Origin: Closterium sp. NIES-65
Lineage: Eukaryota; Streptophyta; Zygnematophyceae; Desmidiales; Closteriaceae
Direction: 5' to 3'
Length of the DNA: 64,000 nucleotides
Assembly (NCBI GenBank): GCA_948144175.1
Contig: CANXME010002414.1
Location: forward strand, 162,501-226,500
Shown here: positions 32,601 through 43,600 of the stretch, piece by piece
Layout: every line of letters starts with the position of its first letter
How positions within the stretch are numbered: the first letter of the stretch is position 1
Translations under genes and position numbers: made by a program
The notes under the pieces: model-generated
Seen by the model: the letters and a program-made list of their open reading frames with translations, nothing else
Database searches by the model: none
Told to the model about the DNA's origin: nothing

Positions 32601-35599
32601 CGTCCCTCCCCCCACCCCCGCTCTTCTTGGTACCAGGTCCCCCCCCGGTAGTCCCCCTCCCCCCTCAGGGTCCTGCCCCTTCAGGTGTGTCCCAGGTAGA
32701 CGCGGTCGAGCCTGTCGAGGTCACTGGTGACTCTGGTGCTGCTGCGGGAGCTGAGCCTGGGGGTGCGGAGTCTCGGGGTGCTGAGCGTGGGGGTACTGTG
32801 CCTGGGGGTGCTGAGCCTGGGGGTGCTGAGCCTGGGGGTGCTGTGCCTGGGGGTGCTGTGCCTGGGGGTGCTGAGCCTGGGGGTGCTGAGCCTGGGGGTG
32901 CTGAGCCTGGAGGTGCTGTGCCTGGGGGTGCTGAGCCTGGGGGTGCTGAGCCTAGGGGTGCTGAGCCTGGAGGTGTTGTGCCTAGGGGTGCTTCGTCTCG
33001 CCGGGAGCCACTCCCCCCACAGGAGCTGCGTGAGTGGTTTGCCAGGCGCTGGAGGCGTGCTGCTGGTGCTGGTGGTTCTTCGGCTGTGGAGGGTACTGCT
33101 GCCACGCGTCCTGGCGGTGCTCGTACTGTGGGTGCTGGAGCTACTGGGTCTGAGAGTTCTCCTGGAGCTGGTCCTGCTGAGGGTGTTGGCGCTGAGCCTG
33201 CGGTTGGCGGTCCGACTGACTGTGCTCCTGGTGCTGCTGCTGGAGGTTCTGGAGCTTCTGGTGGTTCTGCTGGAGGTGCTGCTAGAGTGGGTGCTCCGGA
33301 CGGGGCTGCTGCTGCTGTTCCTTCTGTTTCTGGTGTCGCCGCGCGGCCCCGACCGTACTTCGTTCCGCTCCTGCAGCAGGTTCTTGGTCTTGCACCTCCT
33401 CCTGCTCCCTTAGAGGGTCCGCGGCCTGTTCAGTCACAGCCACAGCTACAGCCTGTCTCCCCTTTGCCTGCTCCTTCTCCCTACACTGGTCCGACTGGAG
33501 GTCTTACTGAGCGTCGTGAGCCTGCGTCTCGTCCTGCGTCGCCTGTTCGTACTGAGCGCGCTAGTGGTCGCGGGTCGCGTCAGCGTCCTCCTCCTGTCCC
33601 TGGCACGCACCGGATGTCACTGCGTCCGTCCACTGCTCCTCTGCGTGCCCCTTTGCCTTCTCCTCCTGCTTCCTCTCTTCCTGCTCTTGCCGACCCTGAG
33701 TCAGACTCTCTTCGCGCTGCCAGTCCTACTGTCACGCGTCTCCTTGCTACTGCTGTCACTGACCCTTCCTTCGAGTCGTCTGCTGCGTCTGCCCTTGTCA
33801 CTGAGCTTGTCGACTTTGCTGCACGCTGTCGTCTAGACTACGCTGCTCGTCTTGTCGCTGAGTCTGAGTCCGCCTGTCCTCCGTCCGTCGGGGGTGAGTG
33901 TGCCCTTGGCACGGACGTCCTCGAGGACAGACAGGAGGAGTTCCAGTGTCTAGCCGCTACTTTACCCCGTCTCGCGTCTGTACTGCTAGCCCCTGAGGGA
34001 GACCCGGATGCACTAGACATCCCGACTCCGCGTTCTTACGCGGAGGCCGTAGAGGGTCCCTACTCCTCTCAGTGGCAGGCAGCTATGGATGCAGAGATGG
34101 CTTCCTGGAAGTCCACAGGCACCTACGTTGACGCGGTTCCCCCTCCTGGGGCGAACATCGTCAGTGGCATGTGGATCTTCAGGGTGAAGCGGCCGCCGGG
34201 CTCCCCGCCTGTCTTCAAGGCGCGTTACGTGGCTCGTGGCTTCAGTCAGCGGCAGGGAGTTGACTACTTTCAGACCTTCTCTCCCACCCCGAAGATGACC
34301 ACTCTTCGGGTGCTGCTGCACATAGCCGCTCAGCGCGACTACGAGCTTCACTCTCTCGACTTCAGCACAGCGTTCCTGCAGGGTAGCCTGCACGAGGAGA
34401 TCTGGCTGCGCCGTCCGCCTGGCTTCACTGGGACTTTCCCTCCTGGCACCCAGTGGAGCCTCCGACGGCCAGTCTACGGTCTCCGCCCGGCACCGCGTGA
34501 GTGGCACGACACACTGAGGACTACGCTTGCGGCTCTTGGGTTTGCTCCTTCTACTGCTGACCCGTCGCTGTTTCTTCGCACCGACACTTCCCTGCCGCCG
34601 TTCTACATCCTCGTGTACGTCGACGACTTGGTCTTTGCCACAGCGGACACTGCTGGACTCGCCTACGTGAAGTCCGAGCTGCTGAAGAGACACACGTGCA
34701 CAGACCTGGGTGAAGTGCGCAGCTACCTTGGCTTGCAGATCACTCGGGACAGAGCACGCCGCACCATTACCCTGACTCAGTCACACATGGTGCAGCAGGT
34801 CCTTCAGCGCTTCGGCTTCACGTACTCCTCGCCTCAGGCCACTCCTCTGCCTACTCGCCACTCACTCTCAGCTCTGCCTTCGGATAAGTCCGTAGAGTCG
34901 AGTGGCCCGTATGCAGAGCTTGTTGGCTGCCTCATGTACCTGATGACCTGCACACGACCTGACCTTGCATACCCTCTGAGCATCCTTGCACGCTATGTTG
35001 CTCCTGGGAGACACCGACCAGAGCACATGGCTGCAGCGAAGAGGGTATTGCGCTACCTGTGCAGTACGTCGGGCATGGGGCTAGTGCTTGGAGGGCGGAG
35101 TCCAGTGGTCCTTACTGGGCACGCGGACGCTTCTTGGGCTGACGACCAGGCTACGCAGCGGTCGTCACAGGGTTACACCTTCAGCCTTGGTTCCGGCTCT
35201 GTCTCGTGGCGGTCTACTCGCTCGTCTTCGGTTCTCGGCTCCAGTTGTGAGGCTGAGATCTACGCCGGGGCCATGGCTGCACAGGAGCTTCGCTGGCTCA
35301 CCTACCTGCTGACTGACCTTGGAGAGCCGCCTCGTTCTCCTCCAGTGCTGTACGTAGACAACAAGGCCATGCTGGCCTTGTGTCGAGAGCAGCGCTTGGA
35401 GCACAGAACGAAGCACATTGCTCTCCGCTACTTCCTTGCTCGTGAGCTGCAGCAGCGTGGTCAGTTGCGACTTGCTTACGTGGCCTCTGAGGCCAACACT
35501 GCTGATGTGTTCACCAAGGCACTTGCGCCTTGTGACCATCAGCGCTTTTGTACCCAGCTGGGTCTTGTACCTGTCTTGCCTCACTTGCTCTCTTCTTGA
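29626..35599 (+). CDS. Copia D gag-pol polyprotein, one frameshift
   Basis: Gag from 29626 (MATPNVLTFDAEG) runs through a Gly tract and a Gln run. Near 30788 the family motif REWY is broken by one extra base, and the frame continues to 35599. Downstream, in order: CCHC-like motif C-x13-C-x3-H-x4-C; protease DSGAS (Asp near 31220); pre-integrase HHRLGHPS and CVPC; integrase DVWGP (near 31892) and SDRGGEF (near 32098); GGAEP pentapeptide linker (32755-32990); RT with YVDD (34615-34626); RNase H with HADASW, SCEAEIYAG and YVDNKA. These make capsid, protease, integrase, reverse transcriptase and RNase H for cytoplasmic particles and nuclear integration. Relatives read the motif in one frame, so I treat the extra base as a mutation or assembly error rather than programmed shifting. 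All pol motifs are otherwise intact. Confidence 0.9.
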
Positions 35600-35803
35600 C
35601 TTTACTTGTACTTTGACATATATATACTTGCTCTTGCTTGTCTAGTTTTATATATATGTCTGTACTCCTGCATGTGAACTGGCCTCTGGCCCTGCTCTTG
35701 TGCTCGGACTGTGTGGTGACTTTGTGATCCACCCTGAGCTTGTTTTGCTTTGCTTGACTGGTCTTGTGACCCCTTGTTCTCCCCCACTTTGCCTATGGGG
35801 GTG

Positions 35804-35937
35804 TGTCAGAACATTATAGCTGATGCATGTTTGTAGGCTATAGTGGGGTAGCCCATATGGGGTACAGGTTCCTAGGGTTTGTTATTTGTACCAATTTCTG
35901 ACTTAGTCATTTCATTCCCTGTTTACCTATCTTCACA
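35804..35937 (+). repeat. 3' LTR of copia D
   Basis: 134 bp, matching the 5' LTR, preceded by a CTATGGGGGTG purine-rich tract. Confidence 0.93.
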
Positions 35938-37696
35938 CATACACCTCGAAGCCGATAGCACCACTCAGGAGTTCAAGTTGGACCAGGGGAAGGGCGGTCT
36001 CTACATCGGAAAGGCGGTTCTGAAGAACAATGTCTTCGTCCTCGACTTCGTCCCAGATCTCGGCACTGTGGACAGTGACGGGATCGTCACCTTCACCTCT
36101 TGGACGCACCCGCCGGATCTCGACCCCGACTTCAGTCCGGAAGGCTTCTGGTATTTGCATACCATCCCTGATGCAGAACGAACACGCGCGTTAGTAACAA
36201 TTCAACATTCGGCAGTAGCAGAGACAACGACGGTAGTAGCAGAGACAACATCGGCAGCAGCAGAGACAACGACGGCTGTAGCAAACACAACATCGGCAGC
36301 AGCAGAGACAACTATCAAAATAGTAGATTAATCTTAGGCGCCATGGCTAGGTTTTGAGGAAAACGAGAGTAGCGAGGGAGAAGTTGTACCAACAAAAAGA
36401 GGGTGATTCAATATTGAGCGAGGGTACAAATAGGAAAGAACCAACAAGAAAGGTGCACCACCAACTAAGAGAATGCTATAACTACAGTAACCAATCCTAC
36501 AGGCAGTTACATATAGAAAATATTAACTTATATTTTCCGACAACAACAACGGCAGCAGCAGAGACAACGACGGCAGTAGCGGCAGCAACAACGACACCGA
36601 TCGCTGGTTTTTCAACGACACCAGTCCTCGTCGATGAATCACCACCAACACCCGCGCAGCAGTTGAATCCGGCTCCACGAGAAGTCCACAGAAGTGCCAA
36701 CTTCACCGCCGGCTTCTACTCCAACTCCGACGCGTATCGACGCTCACCCGGACACCGCGCCTCTGAAGACATCTGGCACGCACGCATGGGACACCCAAGC
36801 AACACTGTGTTAAATAATACAATCAGAGCAGTAGTTCTTGACAAGGACTCGTTAAGACTACTCGATGGCAGAGAGCTTCAACGGGCACGAGGAACATGTC
36901 TTACCTGCCCCGAGGCCGACTTACCACATCAGCCGTTCACTTCTCATCACAACCCGAGCGCACCTGCTTACGCACCACTCGAGAAGGTGTACAGCGACAT
37001 CCTGTACAACCGGGAACCAGGACAAGGAGCATACAATTTTACGATCACCTTCATCGACGCCGCCACCCGCTACGTCTGGCACCTAAACCTTCCTAGCCGC
37101 GACATGGCCTTCGAAGCCTTCGTTGCCTGGCTACCAGTAGCAGAGAGAGAATCGGGCGTGAAGCTGAAAAGCTTCCAGTCAGACGGAGGAGGAGAATACA
37201 CCTCTCAGTGATTCAAGCTGTACCTGGCGGAAAGGGGAATCAAGCGACTCATCTCCCTTCCCTACGCCCATCAACAGCAAGGTGTAGCAGAAAGAATGAA
37301 CCCTGCATAACAGCATGCGCAAGCTGTTACGTGGCATGCGGCTACCCAATCACCAGTGGTCTGAGGCAATGGACCACGCCGTCATGCTGCACAACTTGCT
37401 CTCGTCATCATCGCTTCCGAACAACGCATCACCACATCTGCTGTGGACAGGGAAACAGGGCAGCACAAAAATGTTACGAGTTTTTGGATGCATGGTACAG
37501 TACCGACCCCCAGCAGCACGAGCAGGCCGATTTTCTCAACGCGCACAGTGGGGATTACACCTGGGCATCGAAAAGAACTACAACGCGTGGAAAATCTTCG
37601 ACATCCACTCTAAGGAAACAGTAGCAGCATGTGATGTAATTTTCTACGAGCGACTCACGCTCCAGACATACCTTGCCAACCTGCAAGAAGACCAAG
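35938..37696 (+). pseudogene. Element O pre-integrase and integrase (broken)
   Basis: It resumes after CATAC with the end of the protease region (GKGGLYIGKAVLKNNVFVLDF). Next comes a low-complexity ACAACGACGGCAGTAGC-type linker, then the pre-integrase zinc site (WHARMGHPSN, CLTC) and integrase core (YSDIL, FIDAATRYVW, FQSDGGGEYTS). A TGA at 37209-37211 follows YTSQ, and the next frame carries the distal integrase with a shift near 37300. An AT-rich stretch at about 36327-36538 splits the linker. It ends at the TRIM. Confidence 0.82.
36327..36538. other. Unassigned AT-rich insert in the element O linker
   Basis: About 210 bp, unlike the flanking repeat linker, which continues on both sides. 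GGGTACAAATAGGAAA inside it resembles a phrase in the short copia LTRs, so a decayed solo LTR is possible. No clear ends or duplication. Confidence 0.35.
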
Positions 37697-38039
37697 TGTC
37701 AGAATCCCAACCACCAACCATTGGGATAAAAGGGCTTGTTAAGTAGCGGGTCAGTGCGCCCATAACCCCGCCGGCCAACGTGCCTGTAACCCTCCCCTAG
37801 GATCAATCGGGGATCACCAGTGGACCTCTGACACCCCCCCGCACTGGGATGCCCGAAGTGCATACACCGGGATTCGAACGCGAGACCTTCGCTCTGATAA
37901 CATGTTAGAATTCCAACCACTAACCATTGGGATAAAAGGGCTTGTTAAGTAGCGGGTCAGTGCGCCCATAACCCTCCAGGCCAACGTGCCTGTAACCCTT
38001 CCCTAGGATCAATCGGGGATCACCAGTGGACCTCTGACA
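37697..38039 (-). mobile_element. TRIM copy 1, 343 bp
   Basis: Two 137-bp terminal repeats (37697-37833 and 37903-38039), TG...CA ended, flank a 69-bp interior. CCAAG lies on both sides (37692-37696, 38040-38044). On the minus strand the interior starts TGTTATCAGAGC, an initiator-Met-type primer site, followed by CGTTCGAATCC, a match to the pol III B box. There is no coding. The terminal repeats differ at about seven positions, so it is older than copia D. It is inserted in the integrase/RT linker of element O. Confidence 0.88.
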
Positions 38040-38044
38040 CCAAG

Positions 38045-39975
38045 ATCCCACAGGTGGTTTTCGTGGCGACCGAGCCTTCGCCTCGGCAGCGGACGAAGCT
38101 GACTGGGACGAGCAGAATGTGGACAACACATAAGAAGAAGCTGGGCCTCTTCCGTTCTGCTCCGTCGATGTTCCCATGGACGAAGATAACCCTCGCGAAA
38201 GTGTCAACGCCGAAACCTTCTACTATTTCGCCGACAACGGTTACGTAACACCTGCGACAGTCAACACCAATGAAGCAGAACGAGTAGGGCCAAATTTTAT
38301 ACATGATCCAGAAGCGGGAGATGAAGCAGCTTATCCCGACGACGCAAATCTCCCCCGCTACTCACAGAGTGGACTGCAAATTCTCGGCCTCGTCACCGCA
38401 GTCCACGGCACGGCTCTTCCTAAGGAGCCTGCGACAATTCAGCAGGCTCTGGGGGGGGAACATAGGGAGAAATGGCGTGAAGCCATGGACAGAGAGTTAA
38501 AAGCACTGGAGGAACGGAACACATGGAAAGTCGTTCTCATCAGCATGGCAAGAAACAAGACCATTCTCACCAGGAAATAGGTCTTCCGCGTTAAAACGAA
38601 AGCAGATGGCACAATTGAGAAGTTCAAAGCACTCTGGGTTGTGCGTGGATTCGATCAGGAGCACGGACGGGACTTCACCAAGACATTCGCACCGGTCAGC
38701 CGACACACCTCACTTTGAATCCTCCTCGCGATCGCCGCCATGAAAAAGAAGAAGCTACGACAGATCGATGTCGCCAACGCGTTCCTCTACGCACCTGTCG
38801 ACGTGGAGATCTTCGTCGAGCTCCCACACGGCTCCAACGGAGAGCCTAATCAAGTCTGTCAGCTACTGAAGTCGCTCTACGGCATCAAACAAGCCCCGAG
38901 GCTATGGCAACAGTACCTACACGCCAGGCTCGTCCGCATCGAGTTCCGCCAGCTACCTCACGACCAAGGAATGTACCGGTTTACAAAAGGCACCGATTAC
39001 ATCCTGCTCATTGTTTACGTAGACGACTTGCTCTACATCGGCTCCGCCGACGGCATCACCACCTGGTTCAAAGGGGAGTTACAGAAGGATATCACGCTCA
39101 CGGTCTCCTCTACCGTCACACAGTACCTCGATCTGAACATCCGGGAAGAAGAGGCGCGATCTACCTCAACGCCGCTAAATACGCCGACACCATCGCCAAA
39201 CGCTTCGCACTCACGCCAACTACCATCTCCATGCCATATCGCTACACGGCAGGACTCCCCTCAAGCCTGCCGGGATACGCGACTACCAGAGGAAGCTGGG
39301 ATGCCTTCTCTTCGCAGCTGTCACCTGCTTCCCGGACCTATCGTACTCTGCAAGTCAACTCGCCACCTACATTAAAAGGCCTGAAGCTGAACACATGGCG
39401 GAGCTCGACCGCGCTCTTCACTACCTCGTCAGTACACCAACGATCGGCCTGACCTACTACAAGAACGGAACTACAACGCCTAAGCTAACCGGCTACGTCG
39501 ACGCCAATCACGCTGGAGATTCTGACAACAGACGCTCGCGCACAGGCTACATCTACCGTCTCGAACCTATCGCGTGGCAGTCGAGCAAGCAGGAATTAAT
39601 CGCTCTCTCCTCAGCTGAAGCAGAATATATTGCACTCTGTTCAGCCACCAAGGAAGGATTGTACCTTCGCGAACTCTTGGAGGAAGCGAAGCTGGCTGAG
39701 TTACCCAGCTTCACTCTGTTCTGCGACAACCAATCTGCAATTCGCATCGCCAACAAAAACGGATTCTCGAACAGAACGAAGCATATCGCCCTGCGATATT
39801 TCTTCGTGAAAGACGAGATCGAAAAGGGGAGACTTGAATTATCCTATTGCCCCACGTCCGAGATGGCAGCTGATTACTTGACCAAGAAGCTCGGAAAGCA
39901 GAAGTTCGAGTACTGCATGCTGCTGACTGGACAGAGCCACGTCACCAGCAGCGACACTCCAGAAGCGAAGGGGAG
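38045..39975 (+). pseudogene. Element O reverse transcriptase and RNase H (broken)
   Basis: The RT starts with EHREKWREAMDRELKALEE and FRVKTKADGTIEKFKAL. A stop precedes 38581 and a TGA follows near 38716. Then DVANAFLYAP, LLKSLYGIKQAPRLW and YVDDLLYIG (about 39019) lie in one frame. The frame changes near 39160. RNase H follows at about 39395-39991 with GYVDANHAGD, SSAEAEYIAL, CDNQSAIRIA and the tail SEMAADYLTKKLGKQKFEY. The catalytic motifs can still be read, but the frame breaks make it non-functional. Confidence 0.85.
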
Positions 39976-40400
39976 TGTTGGGAACAAGTAATCTAAATGC
40001 GCCTCTGTCGTGTCGAAACACCAAGTCAGAAGCGAAGCAGAACATATCGAAGCATCGGCGAGTCAACCCTCGGAGGTTGAAACAACAGTTGGAGGTTACG
40101 AGAAAGTCAAAGGTCAGCGCGACAGCAAGGACACACAACTGACTCGATATTGAACAGTTGCCAGAGTCGCACTGTATCGAACCGCAACAGCAAACAGCAA
40201 AGCAGTTATTAATTGTATCTCTTCGTATTCCTTGTACTCTTATATAAACCTTTGTACTTGCTTGTTTTAATCAACTTACTTTGCCCTCACATACTAGCGC
40301 AAGGTGGTTCACAAGTCTTAATTAAACGCTTCCTCTATTACATCATCCTACCTTGAATTTAGTCCTACAAAGATCGTAAGGGCCTTTTTTCAGCCCAACA
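39976..40400 (+). repeat. 3' LTR of element O
   Basis: 425 bp with ends TGTTGGG and CCCAACA, directly after the purine tract GAAGCGAAGGGGAG. Its last 261 bp match the truncated 5' LTR. It overlaps the last codons of the RNase H frame. It ends about 270 bp beyond the stop codon of the PAT10-like gene. Confidence 0.9.
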
Positions 40401-40669
40401 AAATCTTCTGTATCATTGCTTCTGCGTGTAACAAGCTGGGACGACTAGTGTACGGCTTGATGCCAGTTGAATAGAAGAAAACAGTATTACATGACAAGTG
40501 GCAAGCGTTGCGTTGAGCTCTTGAAATGAGGAAAGCATGGTATGGCATATGCCATTAGTCACCATCCAAAGAAGCCTGATGCACACTCCCATGCAGCAGG
40601 ACAATAAGAACTGAACTAAAACGGAGCTATGGTACAGGCGGGGTCCCTGATGGAGGAGCGGGCATCGCA
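40401..40669. other. 3' flank of the PAT10-like gene
   Basis: Lies between the end of element O and the PAT10-like stop codon. It probably holds the gene's 3' UTR on the minus strand. No polyadenylation signal could be assigned and no separate gene is seen. Confidence 0.5.
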
Positions 40670-43600
40670 TCAGGAGCAACACGGCCCCCACGTCCGTGAG
40701 CGAGTGGTGTATGCCCCAGAGGCCATGGCGTGCAGCACGGCTGGCGATGGGACGGCATAAATCGGCAGCACATGGCGACTGAGGCAGCACAGGTGCAGCA
40801 CATTGCGGCAGGCGCCCTGGCTGAACGGATGGACGTCCCCGGGTACCGACCTGCAGTGTGGTGCAGCACGCAGCGATGGACGGGGAGTGCGCACTCAGTG
40901 ATGCGTCGGCGGACAGGAATGTGCCTGGCATGTCGCACGTCAATGCAGGTGCCTGGCATGTGAACGCATGTGCCTGGGACGTGAAGGTATGTGCATGGTA
41001 TGTCAATGCATGTGCATGGTATGTCAATGCATGTGACTGGTATGTCAATGCATGTGCCTGGTATGTCAAGGCATGTGCCTGGCATGTCAATGCATGTGCC
41101 CGGCATGTCAAGGCATGTGCCTGGCATGTCAATGCATGTGCCCGGCATGTCAATGAATGTGCCTGGCATGCACAACGCACCGCAGATAGGAGATGCGATG
41201 CTTCCTGGTGGCTTCATATGTTGTCTGTGCCGTGAGAATAAGGTGCCTGCATGGCAAAGCACGGCATGGCATGGCGTAACATGACCTCGCATGGCATAGC
41301 ATGGCAAGACACGCAGTCAGCCACAGAGAGGGGAGAGTCGTATAGACATGAGACATGCAGATCAAGTCAGCGAGTCACGAGTGGATGGCAGAGGGACTGA
41401 CGTGTGGCAGAGTGACTTGACTCACGTGTGGCAGAGTGACTTGACTCACGAGTGGCAGAGGGACTTGACTCACGAGTGGCAGAGTGACTTGACTCACGTG
41501 TGGCAGAGTGACTTGACTCACGAGTGGCAGAGTGACTTGACTCACGTGTGGCAGAGTGACTTGACTCACGAGTGGCAGAGTGACTTGACTCACGTGTGGC
41601 AGAGTGACTTGACTCACGAGTGGCAGAGTGACTTGACTCACGTGTGGCAGAGTGGCTTGACTCACGAGTGGCAGAGTGACTTGACTCACGTGTGGCAGAG
41701 TGACTTGACTCACGAGTGGCAGAGTGACTTGACTCACGAGTGGCAGAGTGACTTGACTCACGTGTGGCAGAGTGACTTGACTCACGAGTGGCAGAGTGAC
41801 TTGACTCACGAGTGGCAGAGTGACTTGACTCACGAGTGGCAGAGAGAGTCGACTCACGAGTGGCGGAGGGACTGATGTGTGGCAGAGCGACTCACGAGTG
41901 GCGGAGGGACTGATGTGTGGCAGAGCGACTCACGAGTGGCGGAGGGACTGATGTGTGGCAGAGCGACTCACGAGTGGCGGAGGGACGTGACTCACGTGTG
42001 GAAGCACACGAGGATGGCGAGGAACACGGCGAGCGGCAGCAGCAGCGCCGTGAACGCCAGCGCTGACAGCTGGTGCTCCAGCCTGGTGCCCGGTGGGGAG
42101 GGGGTGGACAGTGGAGGGGGACATGGAAGGTGGTGCATGGATGGCGATGGGGGAGGGCACACGGAAGAAGGGGGTGAGAGAGAGGTGGTTGGCATGCCGT
42201 GGACGGGGTGAGGTGGGCGTGAGGGGAGGTGAGGCAGGGATGGGGCAGGAGGGACGGACCAGTGGTTGGGTGAGATGGGGGCGGTGAAGGCGGAGAGGCA
42301 GATGAGCAGCGACCAGCACGTGAGGCAGCACTCCAACACCAGGTACACCCTGCTCCGCCATGCCGTGCCGTGCCATGCCAGGGGGTGGTAAGAGGAAATG
42401 GTATAAGGGCGTGGGAGCAGGGGGGTGGAGGAGGGGACAAACGCAATAGAGCAATTGATTGTGGTCAAGTGAAAGTGGTTTATTCCGTTATGTGTGGGAG
42501 AGCTACCACAGCCTAATAGCTTAACCTCATGCACATCAGAAACAGGTAGCAGGGGGGAGCGTGGTTACCAGAAGCGCGCGTGGTTACCAGAAGCGCGCGT
42601 GGTTACCAGAAGCGAGCGTGGTTACCAGAAGCGAGCGTGGTTACCAGAAGCGAGCGTGGTTACCAGAAGCAAGCGTGGTTACCAGAAGCGAGCGTGGTTA
42701 CCAGAAGCGAGCGTGGTTACCAGAAGCGCGCATGGTTGCGCAGGCCGATGCATGTGGAGACCCAGAAGCAGTGGTGATCGAAGCGCAGCACACAGCGGCC
42801 GCAGTCGTAGCAGTGCTTGGCGCGCACTGGTTGCTGCACTCGGCAGTACGGGCACCACCGCCGCGCACTGCTGGGATTGAGAAGGTGGGGGGGGGAGTGG
42901 AGGGAGGAACTTGAGGTAGGCACTACCATGGGCAGGAGAGAGTGTCGGAAGCTATTGCAGAGAGATGGGGGGTTGCAAGAGATGCAGCGCAGGAGGCAAG
43001 AGAGAGATGACGTGGTGTGCGCGAGAGGGAGGGAGTGGTGGGGAGACCTGAATTGGGAGACGAGGAAATTTGACTGCGCTGCTGTGAGTCGAGATGGCTG
43101 TGCTGGCAGGGGCAGCAGCAACAATCTTGCCCCTCCTTCCCTCCCTTCAACACCCCCTCCCTCCCCCTCTTCTCCCCCATCACCCTTATTTCCCACCCTC
43201 GCAGCACCCCACGCCCGTGCCCCACAGCAGCTACGTCCCTCCCACTCTCCCTCTGCAGCCTCCGCCCCTCTCTCTACGTCATCGCACGGTGCATCCGCCC
43301 CATCACCACACCAGCGGCACCCCCTGTCCCCGCACCACCTGCACCCCACGTGCCCGCACCACCGGCAGCCGGGCAGGCAGGGGGCGAGCAGGGCCCAGGG
43401 GCCATGGGCGCGCTCAGCACTGGGAGCAAGCGGAAGGGGTTGAGAGTGCAGACCAGACTCCCCCCTGCCCCCCTCGCCACCCCCTTTCCCCCTGGGAGGG
43501 GGCAGGGGCACCACCACGCAGGATGGGGAGGACTGGCGCACAGCCCGTGGTGCAGAGGGGTGGGGTGAGGCGAGGAGAGGAGTGAGGAGGCCGGGGAGGA

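Larger units (their letters stand above)
28498..35937 (+). mobile_element. Copia D, youngest full-length element
   Basis: 7,440 bp. Its 134-bp LTRs (28498-28631, 35804-35937) are identical as far as I can compare by eye. CATAC flanks both (28493-28497, 35938-35942). It contains a primer site, GC-rich leader, gag-pol, 3' UTR and purine-rich tract. It is inserted in the protease/pre-integrase region of element O. Identical LTRs mean very recent insertion. Confidence 0.95.
2789..40400 (+). mobile_element. Element O: old Ty1/Copia retrotransposon hosting the main nest
   Basis: The pieces of one decayed copia, in order: truncated 5' LTR (2789-3538, holding a MITE), primer site 3539-3553, gag N-terminus (about 3870-4149), gag and protease (27456-28497), pre-integrase and integrase (35938-37696), RT and RNase H (38045-39991), 3' LTR (39976-40400). 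Removing inserts that have clear target duplications joins neighbouring pieces in frame: Gag across GGTCTTAC, the protease/pre-integrase junction across CATAC, and the integrase/RT linker across CCAAG. The many stops and frameshifts show it is dead. Its family differs from the GC-rich copias: longer LTR, classical zinc knuckle and ordinary codon composition. The start of its 5' LTR is missing from the window, so its own target duplication is not determined. Confidence 0.85.

Noticed and set aside
41348..41875. Repeat proteins read through the 24-bp and 21-bp arrays
   Set aside because: Units are multiples of three, so open frames follow automatically; the arrays lie in introns of the PAT10-like gene.
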